In this document: piece by piece, positions 12,859 through 26,203 of the stretch
Layout: the number at the start of each line of letters is the position of its first letter
How positions within the stretch are numbered: the stretch's first letter is position 1
Source of the DNA: Branchiostoma floridae
Taxonomy: Eukaryota; Chordata; Leptocardii; Amphioxiformes; Branchiostomatidae
Assembly (NCBI RefSeq): GCF_000003815.2
Contig: NC_049982.1
Span: 14,846,730 to 14,910,729 of the forward strand
Reading direction: 5' to 3'
Length of the DNA: 64,000 nucleotides
The notes under the pieces: generated by a model
The model's database searches: none
Seen by the model: the letters and a program-made list of their open reading frames with translations, nothing else
What the model was told of the DNA's origin: nothing
Made by a program: the position numbers and the translations under genes

Positions 12859-15765
12859 CAGGAAACTGTTTATCTACTCCTTTCTTACAATATCCTTCAG
12901 TACAACATCTGTCATTCAGTACAAATGTACATGTCTTTTTTCAGGAAAAATGAAATTTACTGTGGTTTACAAAATGAAGTATACAAAATGAAGCATACCA
13001 CATTTTCCTGATGTGTGGTCCAGTTTCTTACTTCTAGGATGTAGGGAGGAGGTAATTTCACAGAGGAGATAAAGTTGTCCCATAGATCACAGCTCTTCCT
13101 GGGAGTCACATGTCAGGGGAGGACCTGCACCATGTGGGGGTAATCAGGGGGGCAGCAAGGGGTCCTGTCATCTCTGCCGACCCTGTCAGGGGCTGTAAAT
13201 TTGGACACAGAAGGCTGATAAGGACAGAGCTGGGGACAAATAGCTCATTAGGAAGGTGTGAGCCCTATGAGGGCTAATCACCAGGTGATAGTCCAGGTAG
13301 TTAGCCTGCATACCACACCCCAGCCAGATCTCAATATCTACCACGATAGATATTGAGATCGGGCTGGGGTATGGTATCCAGGCTACCAGGTACCTGCATG
13401 GTGAAGAGTACTGTATAATGGTACTAGTGTAAGAAGAAGCGAAGAGCGGCGTAAAATGGAACCAGTTTCCTACCTGGCCGAAGAAACTCAACTCTACTCT
13501 GCTCTAACTTTGAATCCAGACTATTAAAGTAGTCAACACAAATAAAGTAAATTCCTGTGAAAAAATCTACCAGTAGTCCCAAATTCTGCCATGAATAGTC
13601 AGAATCAAGTGTTTTTTAACCTCCTTGTCAGAATCTAGCTCCAATGAGGGGGTAGTCCTAGTCGTCAGAACTCTCCTCAGCAAGTGGATCCTGCCGATCG
13701 ATGTCTAGTGGGCACAGACATGACTTTCTGGGCACAAGTAAGTCAGTAAGTAAGGTACTTTTCGATGACACATATTAGGAGACTTGCCAGCTGAAACTTT
13801 CTGTGAAAGCTGTAAATGAGCAGGAGGTATGAAATTAAGACTTAGTATGAGGAGGGGTTGTGCAGTGTGTGTATTTGTTGTAAAAGTGTACTAGACTCTC
13901 ATTATACTTTTTTTATATAGAAAGATAACATTCTGTTTGGATAAAGTGAGTACCAGTAGGTCAGTCAGACCAATGTGTCACTATGTCTGAATTGTGGTGA
14001 ACTTAAAAGTTTATGTCGAATGTAAATAAATGGCATCTATGCACAAAAATGAGTACCCTGGATACTCCTTCGGGCTTAAACTCCCCCAGAGTACTAATGT
14101 GAGATTGCCGGGCTGACTGCCTTGGCTCCCCCAACAAAACTTGCTAACAAACCTTGCTAGCTACCCGGTCCTGTCTGGCTCCCAGGGTAAAAAATGAGTT
14201 TCTGTGCTAAAGCTCCAAACTTCATCATCTTTGATCACACACACCTGGCAATAATCAAGGTCACCCACAGAAAGCACTTTATCAGGAAGGAGCTGTCATG
14301 ACATATGCTTTTCCTGAGATCCTATCAGGCCCACAAATATGTTCCCAATCCCAAGTGGCAAAGACTTATCTGTGTCCCCCTTATCAGAAAAAGCATTATT
14401 ACAGAAGGGTAAGTACTTTGATCACTCAAGAGATCTGGAGATACAAGTAAGATAAGGACATTCCCTGCAGTCCTCTTGGGTTCAATGAAGTCAGTGTTTA
14501 TAAACACCATTTAGCTTATTTAAGCTTAAACCGATTCATCCCTGGTGTCAGTTAAGGATTATGAGGCTGAAACTGATACTGAAAGTCATAATACATACAT
14601 GGACATACAAATGATGGTTGTAGGTAGATTGGGTGTTTTCATTTTTTCTTGTGGTATGAAGAACTACCTGCCCTCCATATAAGATTTGTGTATGTGATAT
14701 ATGACAGCAAAATTTCTGCTCAGTAATCCTTGTACCCATCCCATTGGGAGTTCCTGGTATCTCACATCCAGGGTTAGGTGCTGAGGCCAGGGATTGTTGC
14801 CCACCCACCCAGGCCATCAGTGAATCAACAGGAATTTTTGCACTGTTGCTGATTTCAATTACTTCAATATCCAGCTCAGAAAAGCCAGCTGGAAACGCAG
14901 AACAAAATGCAAATGCCTTTATCATCTGATAAAAGAAGTTGGTGGCTGTAATCTATTCTGAAGGATAAGCAACTTGAGGACACCAAGCTGCATTGCCATT
15001 TCAGTTTCCTTCTCTACTCCAATCACCATTCCTCCCACCCCCACAATCCAGGAGTTTCCCACTTTCTGATCCACCCTCCATTGATTTCCATTGATGATAA
15101 AGCCTTAAGTAGGAAATTAAATCCCACCAAGATTAACTCCACAGAGGTGAGTAACCCTGCCTGTCCAAATTGCCTCCATTGAGACTTATTTATTAGATAT
15201 ACATGTTCCTTCCCAGAGAGGATCAGGACCAGCAGGGATGGAGAGAAAGACTTGATTTTGAATTACAACACATCAAGGTGACTCCTGCAAGGATGCACCA
15301 ATTAGATTATATGGTTGTTGAGGCACCTGCTATTCCTGACGGGGAAGCAGGTTGGTTGGAGAAGCTGTTTATCCCCCAAATGTGAAAGGATACATGACAT
15401 TACACAATTTGGTAGGAACTATGATTACCACAACTGCATTCAGCTCTACACTACAGGTTATGTGGACAAGTTTCAGGAATCCCTGTGCCAGCCTGTAGCT
15501 TTGCCATATGAACCAAATTCAGAGGATTCAAGAGGTATGAATTCAAGTCCAGGGCATGATTGCCATGAGTTGTATTTGTCCTAATTTACTAGATGGAGAC
15601 ATAAAGCTGACAGTTCCATGTATGGAAGAGCTTCAGGTATGAACCTAATGACTTACATTTATAGAGAGTGAGGAGAGAAAATGCAACTTGTAAGCCATAA
15701 CAAAGCTTAGTTGCACTTGTCACCACCCACACTAGCTGCCAAAAAGCATTACACTGCATCTCAAA
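12859..15765. other. Non-coding apart from the foldback element
   Basis: Apart from the hairpin at 13302-13385 there is no recognisable exon, RNA gene or repeat; the sequence is unremarkable A+T-rich DNA. Confidence 0.55.
13302..13385. repeat. Foldback element, TAGCCTG family
   Basis: Arms of about 39 bp begin TAGCCTG.ATACCA and end in ATCTCAATATCTA, with a loop of only 6 bases (ccacga). The arms differ at very few positions. A second member lies at 44336-44432, and a half copy begins at about 18210. Confidence 0.8.
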
Positions 15766-16010
15766 CATTGTTGGCATCCATCTGTCTCCGGAGACAATGG
15801 TAAGCAGTCAGTTACTCCCGTCTGCCTGGCCTGCACGTGACTTTTTAGGTGAAGGAGGGATGTGCACACGTCCTTCTCCACCCATCCTCTACTGGAGCAC
15901 TAAGTCCCACACGACAAGAACTGCATGCCAGGTGTAGGACGGATCCAGCAGAATGACATGCAGCTTTGGGACTTAGCGCAACACTCTGCCGATCGCGCCA
16001 CACGATCTCA
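15766..16010 (-). repeat. Possible tRNA-headed SINE (minus strand)
   Basis: Read on the minus strand, 16003-15966 resembles the 5' half of a tRNA: GTGTGGCGCGATCGGCAG contains a good box A. It is followed by a G+C-richer body reaching a palindromic GTCTCCGGAGAC at about 15785. Box B is degenerate. Lancelets are known to carry tRNA-headed Deu-SINEs, but membership was not checked. Confidence 0.4.
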
Positions 16011-16719
16011 CACTATTTCAAGCATTACTCTACAGGTTATACTACATTCCTATATACCCTTAGGAAGCAGTCAAGCAAACCACAAAAGTTCCTCCCTACA
16101 TCTGCTTGGAGATGCGAGATGCGATCCCACAGGAACCTCTCAGACCATAACTAACCACTGTCTGCCCAAGTATGTGTAGTTTCCCTTTCTTTGAAGTGCA
16201 TTAGACCCACTAAGGTGAAGAGTAAATATTTTGTTAGCCATGTAGCTACATAACAGGACACACTAAAAGCCTGAAATCCCCTCTGAATCTGCTGGGTCTA
16301 GGATAGGTAAACACAGCAGAAGTGGTGGTGGATTATGACTCAACTGTAAATATTACAGCTAGCCTTTAGAAAGAAAATATTATTATACAATTTCAGATGT
16401 AATATAGGTCAATGACATGGTAATGGGTAACCTTCCAATTACATTCTGATCACACTTGGACCAAATCACATTTTAGCAAAAGGAACCTCCTAGCCCAGGG
16501 GACGTGCACATTTCATTATAGGACCTGTAGGAAGTAGGACACAACCATTCAAAAGGGCATGGGGGTCCTCTAGGGGTTACCAGGACCCTGACTTCTTGGT
16601 TATGGCAAAGAGTAGAGTAGAGTTTGCTTATATCACAAGGAACGGATACACGGAAGGATAATTAACTGTGAATTGTTAGAAGTTGACCTTCATGAATCTG
16701 AACCATGCCCATTGACTAA

Positions 16720-16983
16720 TAATAATCATCTGGTGTATTTTGCCAGCCAGTAGGTACCCAAAGTATGAGTAATGAGGCTGTTTAACGTGGTCGAGGCACC
16801 TCCTTGAGCACGGGACCCCCGTTTTACGTCCTTCCCGGAAGACGATTTCGTGGAAAATTTCGTGAGGCTACAGCAATCCGGACGTCCTTGGTTGGTCCCC
16901 CATCCAAGCACTATCCGGACCGCGCGTTGCTTAACTTCCGAGATCGAGGGATCGGGTGTACCAACGCGCCACGCGGCCGTAGC
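16720..16983 (-). repeat. 5S rRNA-derived SINE
   Basis: On the minus strand 16983-16865 is about as long as a whole 5S rRNA (about 119 nt) and shows its landmarks: the 5' end GCTACGGCC, CTCGGAAGTTAAGCA (box A region), GCTTGGATGGGGGACC (box C), and a 3' GCTGTAGCC that pairs with the 5' end. The rest is too diverged for a functional 5S gene. A body of about 130 bases follows, then an ATTATTATTAG tail at about 16722. Head, body and (ATT)n tail are the architecture of 5S-derived (SINE3-type) retroposons. Confidence 0.75.
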
Positions 16984-17043
16984 TAAAATGACAGACCTAT
17001 ATATGAAAGCAACATACAAAAATGTAGTCATAGCCTGGCTAAA

Positions 17044-17078
17044 CCAAGGAGCTTTTATTCCTGATAAAAGCTCCTTGG
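17044..17078. repeat. Perfect 15-bp hairpin
   Basis: CCAAGGAGCTTTTAT (17044-17058) and its exact reverse complement (17064-17078) are separated by 5 bases. The arm word also occurs near 9868, so the hairpin is part of a repeat family rather than a terminator. Confidence 0.65.
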
Positions 17079-17090
17079 CCAAACCTAGTA

Positions 17091-17585
17091 TGGCCACAGC
17101 AAGTAAGTTTTATGGATGACATCCTCTACATACATCCTCTACAGACTCCAAAGTTATAGTGAGAGGGTGAAAGCAAGATGGGTAAGAAAAATCAAAATTC
17201 CATAATTTTCAAGAGACACCTTAGACATTTTGTAATGACAGTTGTAGTGACAAAATATGGTATCATTATGAGCCTTCAAGTCTTTTATTCCTGTATTCAA
17301 GAAGTGCACAAACTGACACTAACAATGTGTAGTAGACTAGTATTTCAAGACTTCCACACAGGTGTCACCTCTACAACTACAGTCATGCCTAACTCACTAG
17401 TATCACATATGCAAGCATAATCAAGCAAAGGCTCTACATATTTCCCATTTTGGTATTTTCTTGTCATGTTGATGATCTCCTACAAATGTAAGGGCAAAGT
17501 TTCTTGTTGTTTTGTTTTTTCTTACAAAATCAGGCAAAAATTTATGTGTACACTGATATCATCACTTTTACCTCCTGTGGTCTAA
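17091..17585. repeat. TIR element, GGCCACA family (older copy)
   Basis: Left end GGCCACAGCAAGTAAGTTTT followed by TGGATGACATCCTCT, nearly identical to the left end at 63373. Collinear words follow (ATGGTATCA, CATTCCTGTAT-like, TCTACAACTACAGTC, TTGTCATGTTGA, AAATCAGGC). The right end is decayed. About 495 bp, non-coding. Confidence 0.7.
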
Positions 17586-17668
17586 GTACATGTCTGCAAT
17601 AAAAGAGATTACTGTATCTATACATCTACATTGTAGAGACTCAGGGATAGCCTGTCCAGGGTTACATG

Positions 17669-17717
17669 TCTATGTTCCGAAATCTCTATGTTCCGAAATC
17701 TCTATGTTCCGAAATAT
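17669..17717. repeat. Three tandem 16-bp units
   Basis: TATGTTCCGAAATCTC is repeated three times head to tail, the last copy truncated into TATATA. Confidence 0.85.
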
Positions 17718-18425
17718 ATAATCATGTACATATAACGTGGATGGCATACTGCTGAAAATATTTCGTAATTTACAGTATAAGGACAAAATCTGGCACTGTG
17801 AAATATCATTTCCAGTGTATCTAATCTGGAATCTAAAACACCCCAAAGCAGCCCAGGATAATGAGTTCACTCTGTCAATCAGACTATCAATTACCCCATC
17901 CTTGGCCTACTTTCCTACTTGTCATATTTACACACAGAATCTTCATACCAAATGGCAGAAATAATTTGGCAAACTGGCGCTTCATGCCCATTTAGCTGAG
18001 AATCGTTCTCCAATTTGCAAAATTACGTCTAGCAGCTTGTGATTAACTCTGCTTCACCTATTACTTATGGCCATATAAAAGTGTGCTTAGCAGACTTGCT
18101 TTATTTCGGTATAAATATGCATCTTAGATACTTAAGCCAAAATAGCACTGATATTGAATTTTTCATCAAACTGACTCAAAGAACCACATAGACATAAATA
18201 CTAATAGGCTAGCCTGGATGCCAGACTGCTTCCAGGGCCTACTAGTATATGCTATACTAGAGCGAGCATGCTTTCGAGGAATTCTGCACACGCACACACT
18301 AGTAATACCCCACTATTGCCTTTATTTTTGCCAGCGGAATAAATTACAGCAAGGTTGAATTCCCAGCCCATAGAACAGGCGACCCAGACAAAAAGAAAAG
18401 GCCAGCAAAAGGGTACTACATTGTA

Positions 18426-18525
18426 NNNNNNNNNNNNNNNNNNNNNNNNNNNNNNNNNNNNNNNNNNNNNNNNNNNNNNNNNNNNNNNNNNNNNNNNNNN
18501 NNNNNNNNNNNNNNNNNNNNNNNNN
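18426..18525. other. Assembly gap (100 N)
   Basis: Exactly 100 N, the usual placeholder for a gap of unknown size. Open frames running through it are meaningless. Confidence 0.98.
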
Positions 18526-21174
18526 TTCATCACTCAATGGAGGCAAAACACCAGACTTTTCTCAGGTCAATGTTGATGTTGTAGCACAACATAGAGTCTA
18601 CTTCAACTTTTACTTCTGTCTTTTCCTGTTTTTTCTTGCATTCAGTTAGACCCAACATACCTGCCATCTGGCTCTGATTGTAGCACCCTGCATGGTGACA
18701 TCCACACAACAAGGCCCCTCTGTTCCACATGACAGCTACATGGATACACCTCCATGACCCCTGACATCCCCTTCCTTCCTGCATGATGAGACACAGATGG
18801 AACTATTTGACTTCAGGCTGTACCAATACAATGTCTTGTAACTTGTGTTTTGTGCTTGGAAAAGTTACATGTAGCTAATGCAAATTGTGCAGACAATCTC
18901 AGCAACATTTCAAGTGCAAGAATTGGGTGAACAACCGTAAGTAGTTTCTCATCTACTTTGCCATCTTTCCCTGGCGTGATTTAACAGTGATTGTTGTTGG
19001 GATGACAAGACAGGTATCAGTTCAGTTCAGTTCACCTTTATTTATACTTGTAAGCCCTGTCGGCCAACATGTAGGCCTATATGTATGATAGAAAGTTGTT
19101 TTTATTTTTATTTTGTCACAGCTAAACTTCTAAAGCGGTATCTCAATGGAATGTAGTATGTTGACTGCATGGTTGTGTTCTACTTCTAGATTGACTTTTG
19201 TCTTCATAATATGGAAATATCATGCATAACGTACAAGAAAGACTATAAAGACAACAAAGCATAAAATGTTGTCAGTATGTTGAAAGATTAGAAGTTGTAA
19301 ATTCTCTACCACACATTGTAGCTCATCACATGGCAGCTGGGCAGAAGTGCCCCCATTGCCAGGAAAGTTCTGGGCTTGTGTCCAACATTGGGCAACAGGC
19401 TAATTAGAGATGTAAGTACTGTTACTGTAGTAGCTCACACCCTCCCCTCCCCCACAATAAGTGACAAAGTTACTGCAGGTAAATTTCGTCCTGACCTCAC
19501 AAGACCTCCCAGCCTTCCTGTGGGTAGAAAACAGGAAACACAAAACCCACAAAGCATGTCCACCAACAGCTGTCATTGATACTTCTGACACTGGATAAAT
19601 TGTAGCACCATCCTTAAATCACATACAGATAGCTGGAGGGTTCCGATGGGGGTTTTCAGGCTTCTCAATTTAGATTTTATGTTTACATTGTAATTGTTCA
19701 GAAAGAGTGAATTGTGGAGAAGTCCATGAAGGGATTTTGCGCAACATTACAATAGATTTAATTTTTGTTAGCACTGATTTTGCCTAGTTTTTGGTCCACC
19801 ACATTATTTTTTTTTTCAATGTTGGGTAGATTACCCAAGTTTCTAGAGCATTCTGTACAACAGTACACCTAGAAGGCTCTTTTGCATTGATAGCGTGGTC
19901 GACCGGTCCTTGCTCCATCATCTCAGATATGTTCAGCATAAGTATGTAAATGTGCATGGATTTGGATGTGTAACAACAAAAGTATGAAGAGCAAGAGATA
20001 TGCTTACTTTGGCCCATGGGATCTTAACACCTGGATTCAGTCAGCCACAGCAACTTGGCCCCTTGTTCTCTTTTCCTACCCAGCCAGACTTGGCCCAGTG
20101 ACAAGAACACAACCTCATATTGGCTGGCAGTAGACATCAGTAGGACCTGGCACTCCTCCAAAACATTCCTGCCCCAGTAGGTCATCCTAGAACAAAAGAT
20201 TAAAAGACTTAACTCAACATCCCAGGAATAACCACAGGCCCACTGAAAACAGTACATGGCTTACAGTGACCTTTTCCTTTCAGATTTTGATGTTTGTTTG
20301 GCAGTGACCACCTGTTATTTTTCCCCATCAGTCTGATTAGAGAAGCTGTATAGGATTTAAAAGATACAATGCAATCTGTTGATAATAATGGAGGGAAACT
20401 TTGACCATTAGGAAAAGGAAACGGGGAAAGATGGACCACTAGAATAGTAGAAAGAGGTATAAAAACACTGACTGTGATCTTACATCTGTTTGGAGATTAT
20501 AAAACCCATTCATTGATAAGACTTATGCTATATTCCACTGTATGACCTTATTCCAGCCTAACCTGTTATGTCACTCTTTCCAAGGGGTGTTAAGTTAGAG
20601 GCTGGAAGTTCTCATCCTGCCTTTCAAGTTCAAAGGCATGACGAAAAAGCCAGCTCTAGTTAGCTTGGCCAAGAAATTGCTTGTTGTGTTTCACTCCCAC
20701 TTGGTGGGTTGGCACCACAGATGATTCCCTACTAAATTTGGGCCTGTTGGGAACCCTGCAGCTATGTGGCATGAAATTTGGAGGTCAGAAAAACAGAGGT
20801 GTCAAGGGAAAGGCTTGGGGGGAAAGCCATGAGGCCCATTCCATGTCAATTATATGGTTCACATCCCCCAGAAAGAAAAGGGGGTGTTTTGTCTCACTCA
20901 GTGTGAAGATAGAGAAACTTTTGAAGTGTTTTCCTCTCCCTTGGAACAACATCCCATGTTTCTATCCCATCTGTTTTATCATGTGAGGAATCAAATTTCT
21001 TCTCATACATGATGCCTTTATTATGTCTGTCTTATACAAGCTGACGGCAATGTTTTCTTGCCTCTTGAAAGTAAGTTTGAATTTACCCATGAATGTACAC
21101 TGTACATGTCATCCCAAAAGTTGTGAATGGATTTTCTGCTTTTTTTTCAGTCTTTGCCTGAGGAAAACACCATG

Positions 21175-21391
21175 TAACGCTGGTTCACCTTTATCCGGGG
21201 GTAACCTATATTCGTTGTCTGTGAGAAAAAACGTATTTAGGGATATTAAGTCGACGGACGGTGGTTTCAAATCGGAACATTTCGAAAATATTGCAGATTT
21301 AAAACCACTGTCAGCAGACTTACTCCTAAATGTGCTGTTTTTAAAGACAACGGATGAAGGTCACCCCACGGATAAAGGTGAACTAGCGTTA
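21175..21391. repeat. TIR element, TAACG-GTTCACC family (217 bp)
   Basis: Terminal inverted repeats of about 32 bp: left TAACGCTGGTTCACCTTTAT, right end the reverse complement of TAACGCTAGTTCACCTTTAT. A TA dinucleotide at both ends could be the target duplication, as in Tc1/mariner-type elements. Interior non-coding. A second member with an insert lies at 41025-41623. Confidence 0.82.
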
Positions 21392-22137
21392 CCATCATAC
21401 CCCATATGACACATATGGATTCAGATGCATCCCCTTATCATACAGAAGCCCTGATGAGCTTAGAACTTATATATAATAGAAGGAATGATGATGCAGGACT
21501 GTAGCCCAGGTAAGTTGGCAAGCACTAGAACATGGAAAAGAAATTACAGGGATGAACTGGCTGAGAGAATTTGTGAATGTGTTTCAGTACCATGGACAAG
21601 ACAAACACAGACAGAGATTGCTTGGTTCCACATTAATTTCAATGTTAGTCTATGCTGTGAAACCATGTTGAACATATCATTGTACTGTTTTAAAATCAAC
21701 ACTTCACACAAGCCTCCCTCCTGTCATTCATTCTGCACTCTCCCAAACAGACCCTCGGGCTAACAATAGACTTTTCAAAAGACACTTCACAAGTTCCTCT
21801 TCAAGTTTCTGCCCCAAGCTTAACCATGATAAAGATGCAGCACTGGTAATGATGGAAACACAGCTGACACAGGGGAAATCACCAAACCATATTGAAACCA
21901 TCACATCAGCACCCTGATGGCACCCAGTCCTGATTAATCCTATTCCTAACAAATCTTTGGGAAGACTTGCAAATTTGTAAGCTGTTTCCAGGAGAAACAC
22001 TTCCGAGTTGTGCATGTGAGGAGCAATATAAACCTAGTCCAAGACATTTTGCATTCTTTGTTGTAATTTTAGGTTCATAGGTAAACCTTTTCCACAAAGC
22101 CTACAGCAAGCCCACTTTGCAAACAAACAGCAAAGGC

Positions 22138-22226
22138 TAGCCTGATTAAATCTCGCTTATAGCAGCCCGCCCAGTTACAGCCCTGGACAGCGGAGTTTGT
22201 GTTACACAGACTAAGCAAAGGCTACG
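22138..22226. repeat. Interspersed repeat, copy B
   Basis: Diverged copy of the element at 5701-5806, in the same orientation and with the same word order (GCTTATAGCAG, GCCCAGT, GGACAGCG, ACAGACTA). Somewhat shorter between the middle words. Confidence 0.6.
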
Positions 22227-25200
22227 CATGTTCAAAAGAAAGGCAGTCATGCAAAAGAAAAGGCCAGAAAATGCAGTTAGACCAGTAACAGTTGGGTGAT
22301 AGTTGGGTCAAGAAGACATTATCTTTTTCTGGTAAAACTTGTAACAAAATACCCTAACCACTCAGGCATAGGGTTAAAATCTCTTGTCTCTTGCTGTTTA
22401 TGAACTATTGAAATTAAGCAATAATTCCTTTGCTCTGTAACTTTGTTTTGTTTGGAAAGATAGTAATGATTCTGAAACTATCCCCAACAAATGTTGTGCA
22501 TTATAGTGGTCATTGTTTCCTACCTTTTTCTCTGGGATGAAGGCTCTTTGACAAACTGGTCATCAGAGTCCACTGATAATGAGTGCCCAAGTCTATACAC
22601 ACTTTAGCAAGCAGAAATTGGATTGGAAAAAAAGCTGTATCTAACTTATCTTCCTAAATCACACTACCAGATAATTTGCACTTTCTTTTTGCTGAGATAC
22701 TGCACCAATGGGCTAAGTACATGTTAGACTTTCAAACTAGGACAATAGACAGGATTAACTTCTCACTTTTTTGAAAAGATAAAAACAGAATTGTTTTTTG
22801 ACATAGTCACATTCATTTAACATTGAGTTTTTTTGAAAATGCATTTTCTTTTCTTATTTTTTGATATCTTGAAAAGCTTGAATATTCTGCAAACCTACTG
22901 TCGCCACTGTATATTTTAAGTTTTTAAAACTACATGTGAACTTATATTTTAGCTAAGTCTACATGTATGTCTATGAATGTTTGTAACTCTTGGTGCATTT
23001 CATGTGAATATTGAATATGTCACATGCTAGGCCCACTGAAATAAAACTAAATCTGAATCTATACTTAGAAACTATGTTCCTTGCAATATTGTTAAGTACT
23101 TTTCATCATCACAGTGAAATGGCCATCTGCTGGGGTGGTCCCAAATGAGTAAGATTCACACATTTTAATTTTCCTTCTTATCTACCAGTACCACATTTTT
23201 CCTGTACGGATTAGGCAGAAACTCATCTTGTCCCTGTGAAATCCTAAGCAGTCCCTATAGATCCACGGACAAATCATCCCACGATTATCTACGCTTCCCT
23301 GCACTGGTTTGGACCCAGGAGAAATATGGTATGGTCTGTTTTGTACCACAGTAATCACCACCTCATGAATTACAACCTATGATTTGTCTCTTATGCACTG
23401 TTGAGCTTGAAGTTTGGGCCACACCAGTTCTATATATTCCTTCTTGGCAGTCAAAAGCAGCAAGCTACTCTTTAATGGGTGGTAAGACAGACAGTCACCA
23501 TGCCCGTAGCCAGGATTTTGTTGGGGAGAGGGGTTATTTTGTAGATATTTTGGACGAGTGACCGCCAAAGGTGCAAGGCAATTGTCACAGGTGCAAGCTC
23601 ACTAGTGGGAATCAGGCAGTATGCACCCCAATATTTTGAAAAAAATCAACCCTCTGAAATGGCATTTGCTGTGGTTATTTTTTAGAGGGTTTTAAAGTAA
23701 AAAAAAAAGGAGACTTTCGATAACAGCGATGTCAAGAGTGGATTCATTGATCATTCATTTTTGGTACCATTTTGGTCATTTTGAGTAGAGTCGATTCCAC
23801 ATTACCAAGAGGGTCTTTCTTGCCTTTTGTTCCAACATTTTGAAAATCTTTATAACATTCTAAATGTGATAAGTAACTGTTTAGAACTATATGTTTGAAC
23901 CCCCATTGCCCATTGGCGTGGACATACAAAAATGTAACATACAGTATGTGGAGGACGTACAATCTTACTCAACAAAGATATTGCTGTTTAATGAACAGTG
24001 CATCACACCCAACAGTGAACTGTTGGTTTGTCTAACAAAATATTACCAGGTAACCAAGAGGTCTTTTTAATGAATACCTAACATAAAATTCAAAAGATGA
24101 GTGTAAATGATACCATAAAAAGTACAAAAGTAGACCTGAAGCATTTACTGTGAATGTATCTAAGTTCGCGGGAATTTAATTTCGTGGTAGCAGGAAAAAG
24201 GACTGTTTCTATGTAAATTGGGGGTAATTCCAGAACTAAAAAATAGAATTATAAAGTTACATGAACTATCGACTGGCCATGTGATAATGAGCAATATCCC
24301 AGGGAAATAAGAAATACATTAAATTTTGTTGGTGGCCCTGGAGAAATGTTCATTAATATAATTATTACAACACTGCATACAAGATGTGAAATGTCATATG
24401 AGAGATCCCCAGGAGGGAATAGATCAATATTCAATCAAAACTACAAAATCGTCCAATCATAATTTATAACATAGAACTCAAAATATATTGCAGTCAACAA
24501 TTACCAGAAAAACATCTAAATGATTTGAGGCTGAAGTGATGGAAAGTTTTACCACCTTAACTTCAGCACCATAGACAGAGCAGTATTGGTGTTAATAGTC
24601 TTTAAAAATCCATTCATGACTGTCTTATAACAACTATTGTCCCAGCATCAATCACAATGCATACAAAGATATCCTGAGGAAGCCTATGACAGATTCAAAT
24701 CTTAAGGATATAAGTATGAAAGATGTCTCTGTTCTATCCATGCCTGGCCACTATGCTTTTATTTGAAAACTGTGAACAACAGGTTTCCACAATCTCCACA
24801 CAATTAGTGGTAATTTACCATAAAGATTTCTTGAAAAAAAGGATGACAATTTGGTGTAATCCTGCACATTATGCATGCTAAAAGAGACGTTCCTCTTTAT
24901 GATGCTCTCTACACCTGATTAAGAAACAACTCCCAGCCCCCAACAGTGCTGGGTCTATGTTTCAGGCCTGTACTGACTTCCCTAACAACTTGGTGCCAGA
25001 TAATGGAGCCATACACAGTAAACAAACAGACTGTCTGACTCGGACTACATTTTAACGATCGTGATGACTTCCTCTGTCATTGAAACTCTCCACCCAACAC
25101 CCTCATCATCTTTACAAAACCAGTTGTCTGTAGTAATTTATGACTATGAGTGATGGCTAGTTTTTTTGCTGTTGGCGCGACAACACAAATGGTGGTCCGT

Positions 25201-25960
25201 AATGTAGACTTATTGTCTCTCTCCAACCATGTAACGACGATGCTCCAGCCTCCCCTTCTGGGGAAGTTTGATGAGTTATCCATTAAAGTGACACATGTAT
25301 CACAACATTTACAAGCAAAGAACAGAACCCCTTCTCTCCATCTCATTGTTATGTGGACCTGATTATAAAAAGGTACTAGATTTTCTGTCAGTTTTGGATA
25401 GATTTTAACTATTTCTATGTGAATATTCCAAATGTATAACTCTTCAAGCAAGGTGGCAGGAGTCCTGCTTTTCTCGTGATTTCTGAATGTACTTCAAGTT
25501 GGTATTGTAAAGTTTGACTGTTGTGCAGTATGTTGTCAAAAGGATGTATTAACAGCATTTCATGTAAAACATTATTGATAAATAAAGTAGCAACTTTTAC
25601 TTGACAAAGACGTCATCAAAATCTCCCAGTTTACTCCTGTGCAATTAAAAGACTACAAGGACATCTCCCTCCCAACAACTTTTTTTTTTACTTTCTTGAA
25701 CTTTTACAAGTGCATAGAAGATATTCTGAAAAGTTTCTTTTTAACACAAACTGTGCTTGCTTCATGCCTCTTTGTCCAGCCAGCCTGTAAGCCTGTTCCT
25801 TTCTCCTGAGTTCTATTCAACCCAACAGTTGTGGCAGACTGCTAGACACAGTGGCTCTCCCTTTAAATTGGGAATGGCACCAAAATTGGTCCGTAGGCAA
25901 AAACAACGATGATATGGCCGGCTTGCGCTCTTATCTTTACAGCTTCCTACTTAGTCAAAT

Positions 25961-26203
25961 NNNNNNNNNNNNNNNNNNNNNNNNNNNNNNNNNNNNNNNN
26001 NNNNNNNNNNNNNNNNNNNNNNNNNNNNNNNNNNNNNNNNNNNNNNNNNNNNNNNNNNNNNNNNNNNNNNNNNNNNNNNNNNNNNNNNNNNNNNNNNNNN
26101 NNNNNNNNNNNNNNNNNNNNNNNNNNNNNNNNNNNNNNNNNNNNNNNNNNNNNNNNNNNNNNNNNNNNNNNNNNNNNNNNNNNNNNNNNNNNNNNNNNNN
26201 NNN
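25961..26203. other. Assembly gap (243 N)
   Basis: N run of estimated rather than placeholder size, in non-coding DNA. Confidence 0.98.

Larger units (their letters stand above)
17586..21174. other. Non-coding, no gene recognised
   Basis: A+T-rich unique sequence interrupted by the 100-N gap. At 19017-19045 a (TTCAG)n-TTCACCTTTATT stretch resembles a retroposon 3' end but is too short to classify. Confidence 0.55.

Noticed and set aside
17044-17078. Intrinsic terminator
   Set aside because: The hairpin is a member of an interspersed repeat; rho-independent terminators do not apply in a eukaryotic nuclear genome.
16804-17119. Overlapping plus and minus open frames near 16.8-17.1 kb
   Set aside because: They run through the 5S-derived SINE and its flanks.
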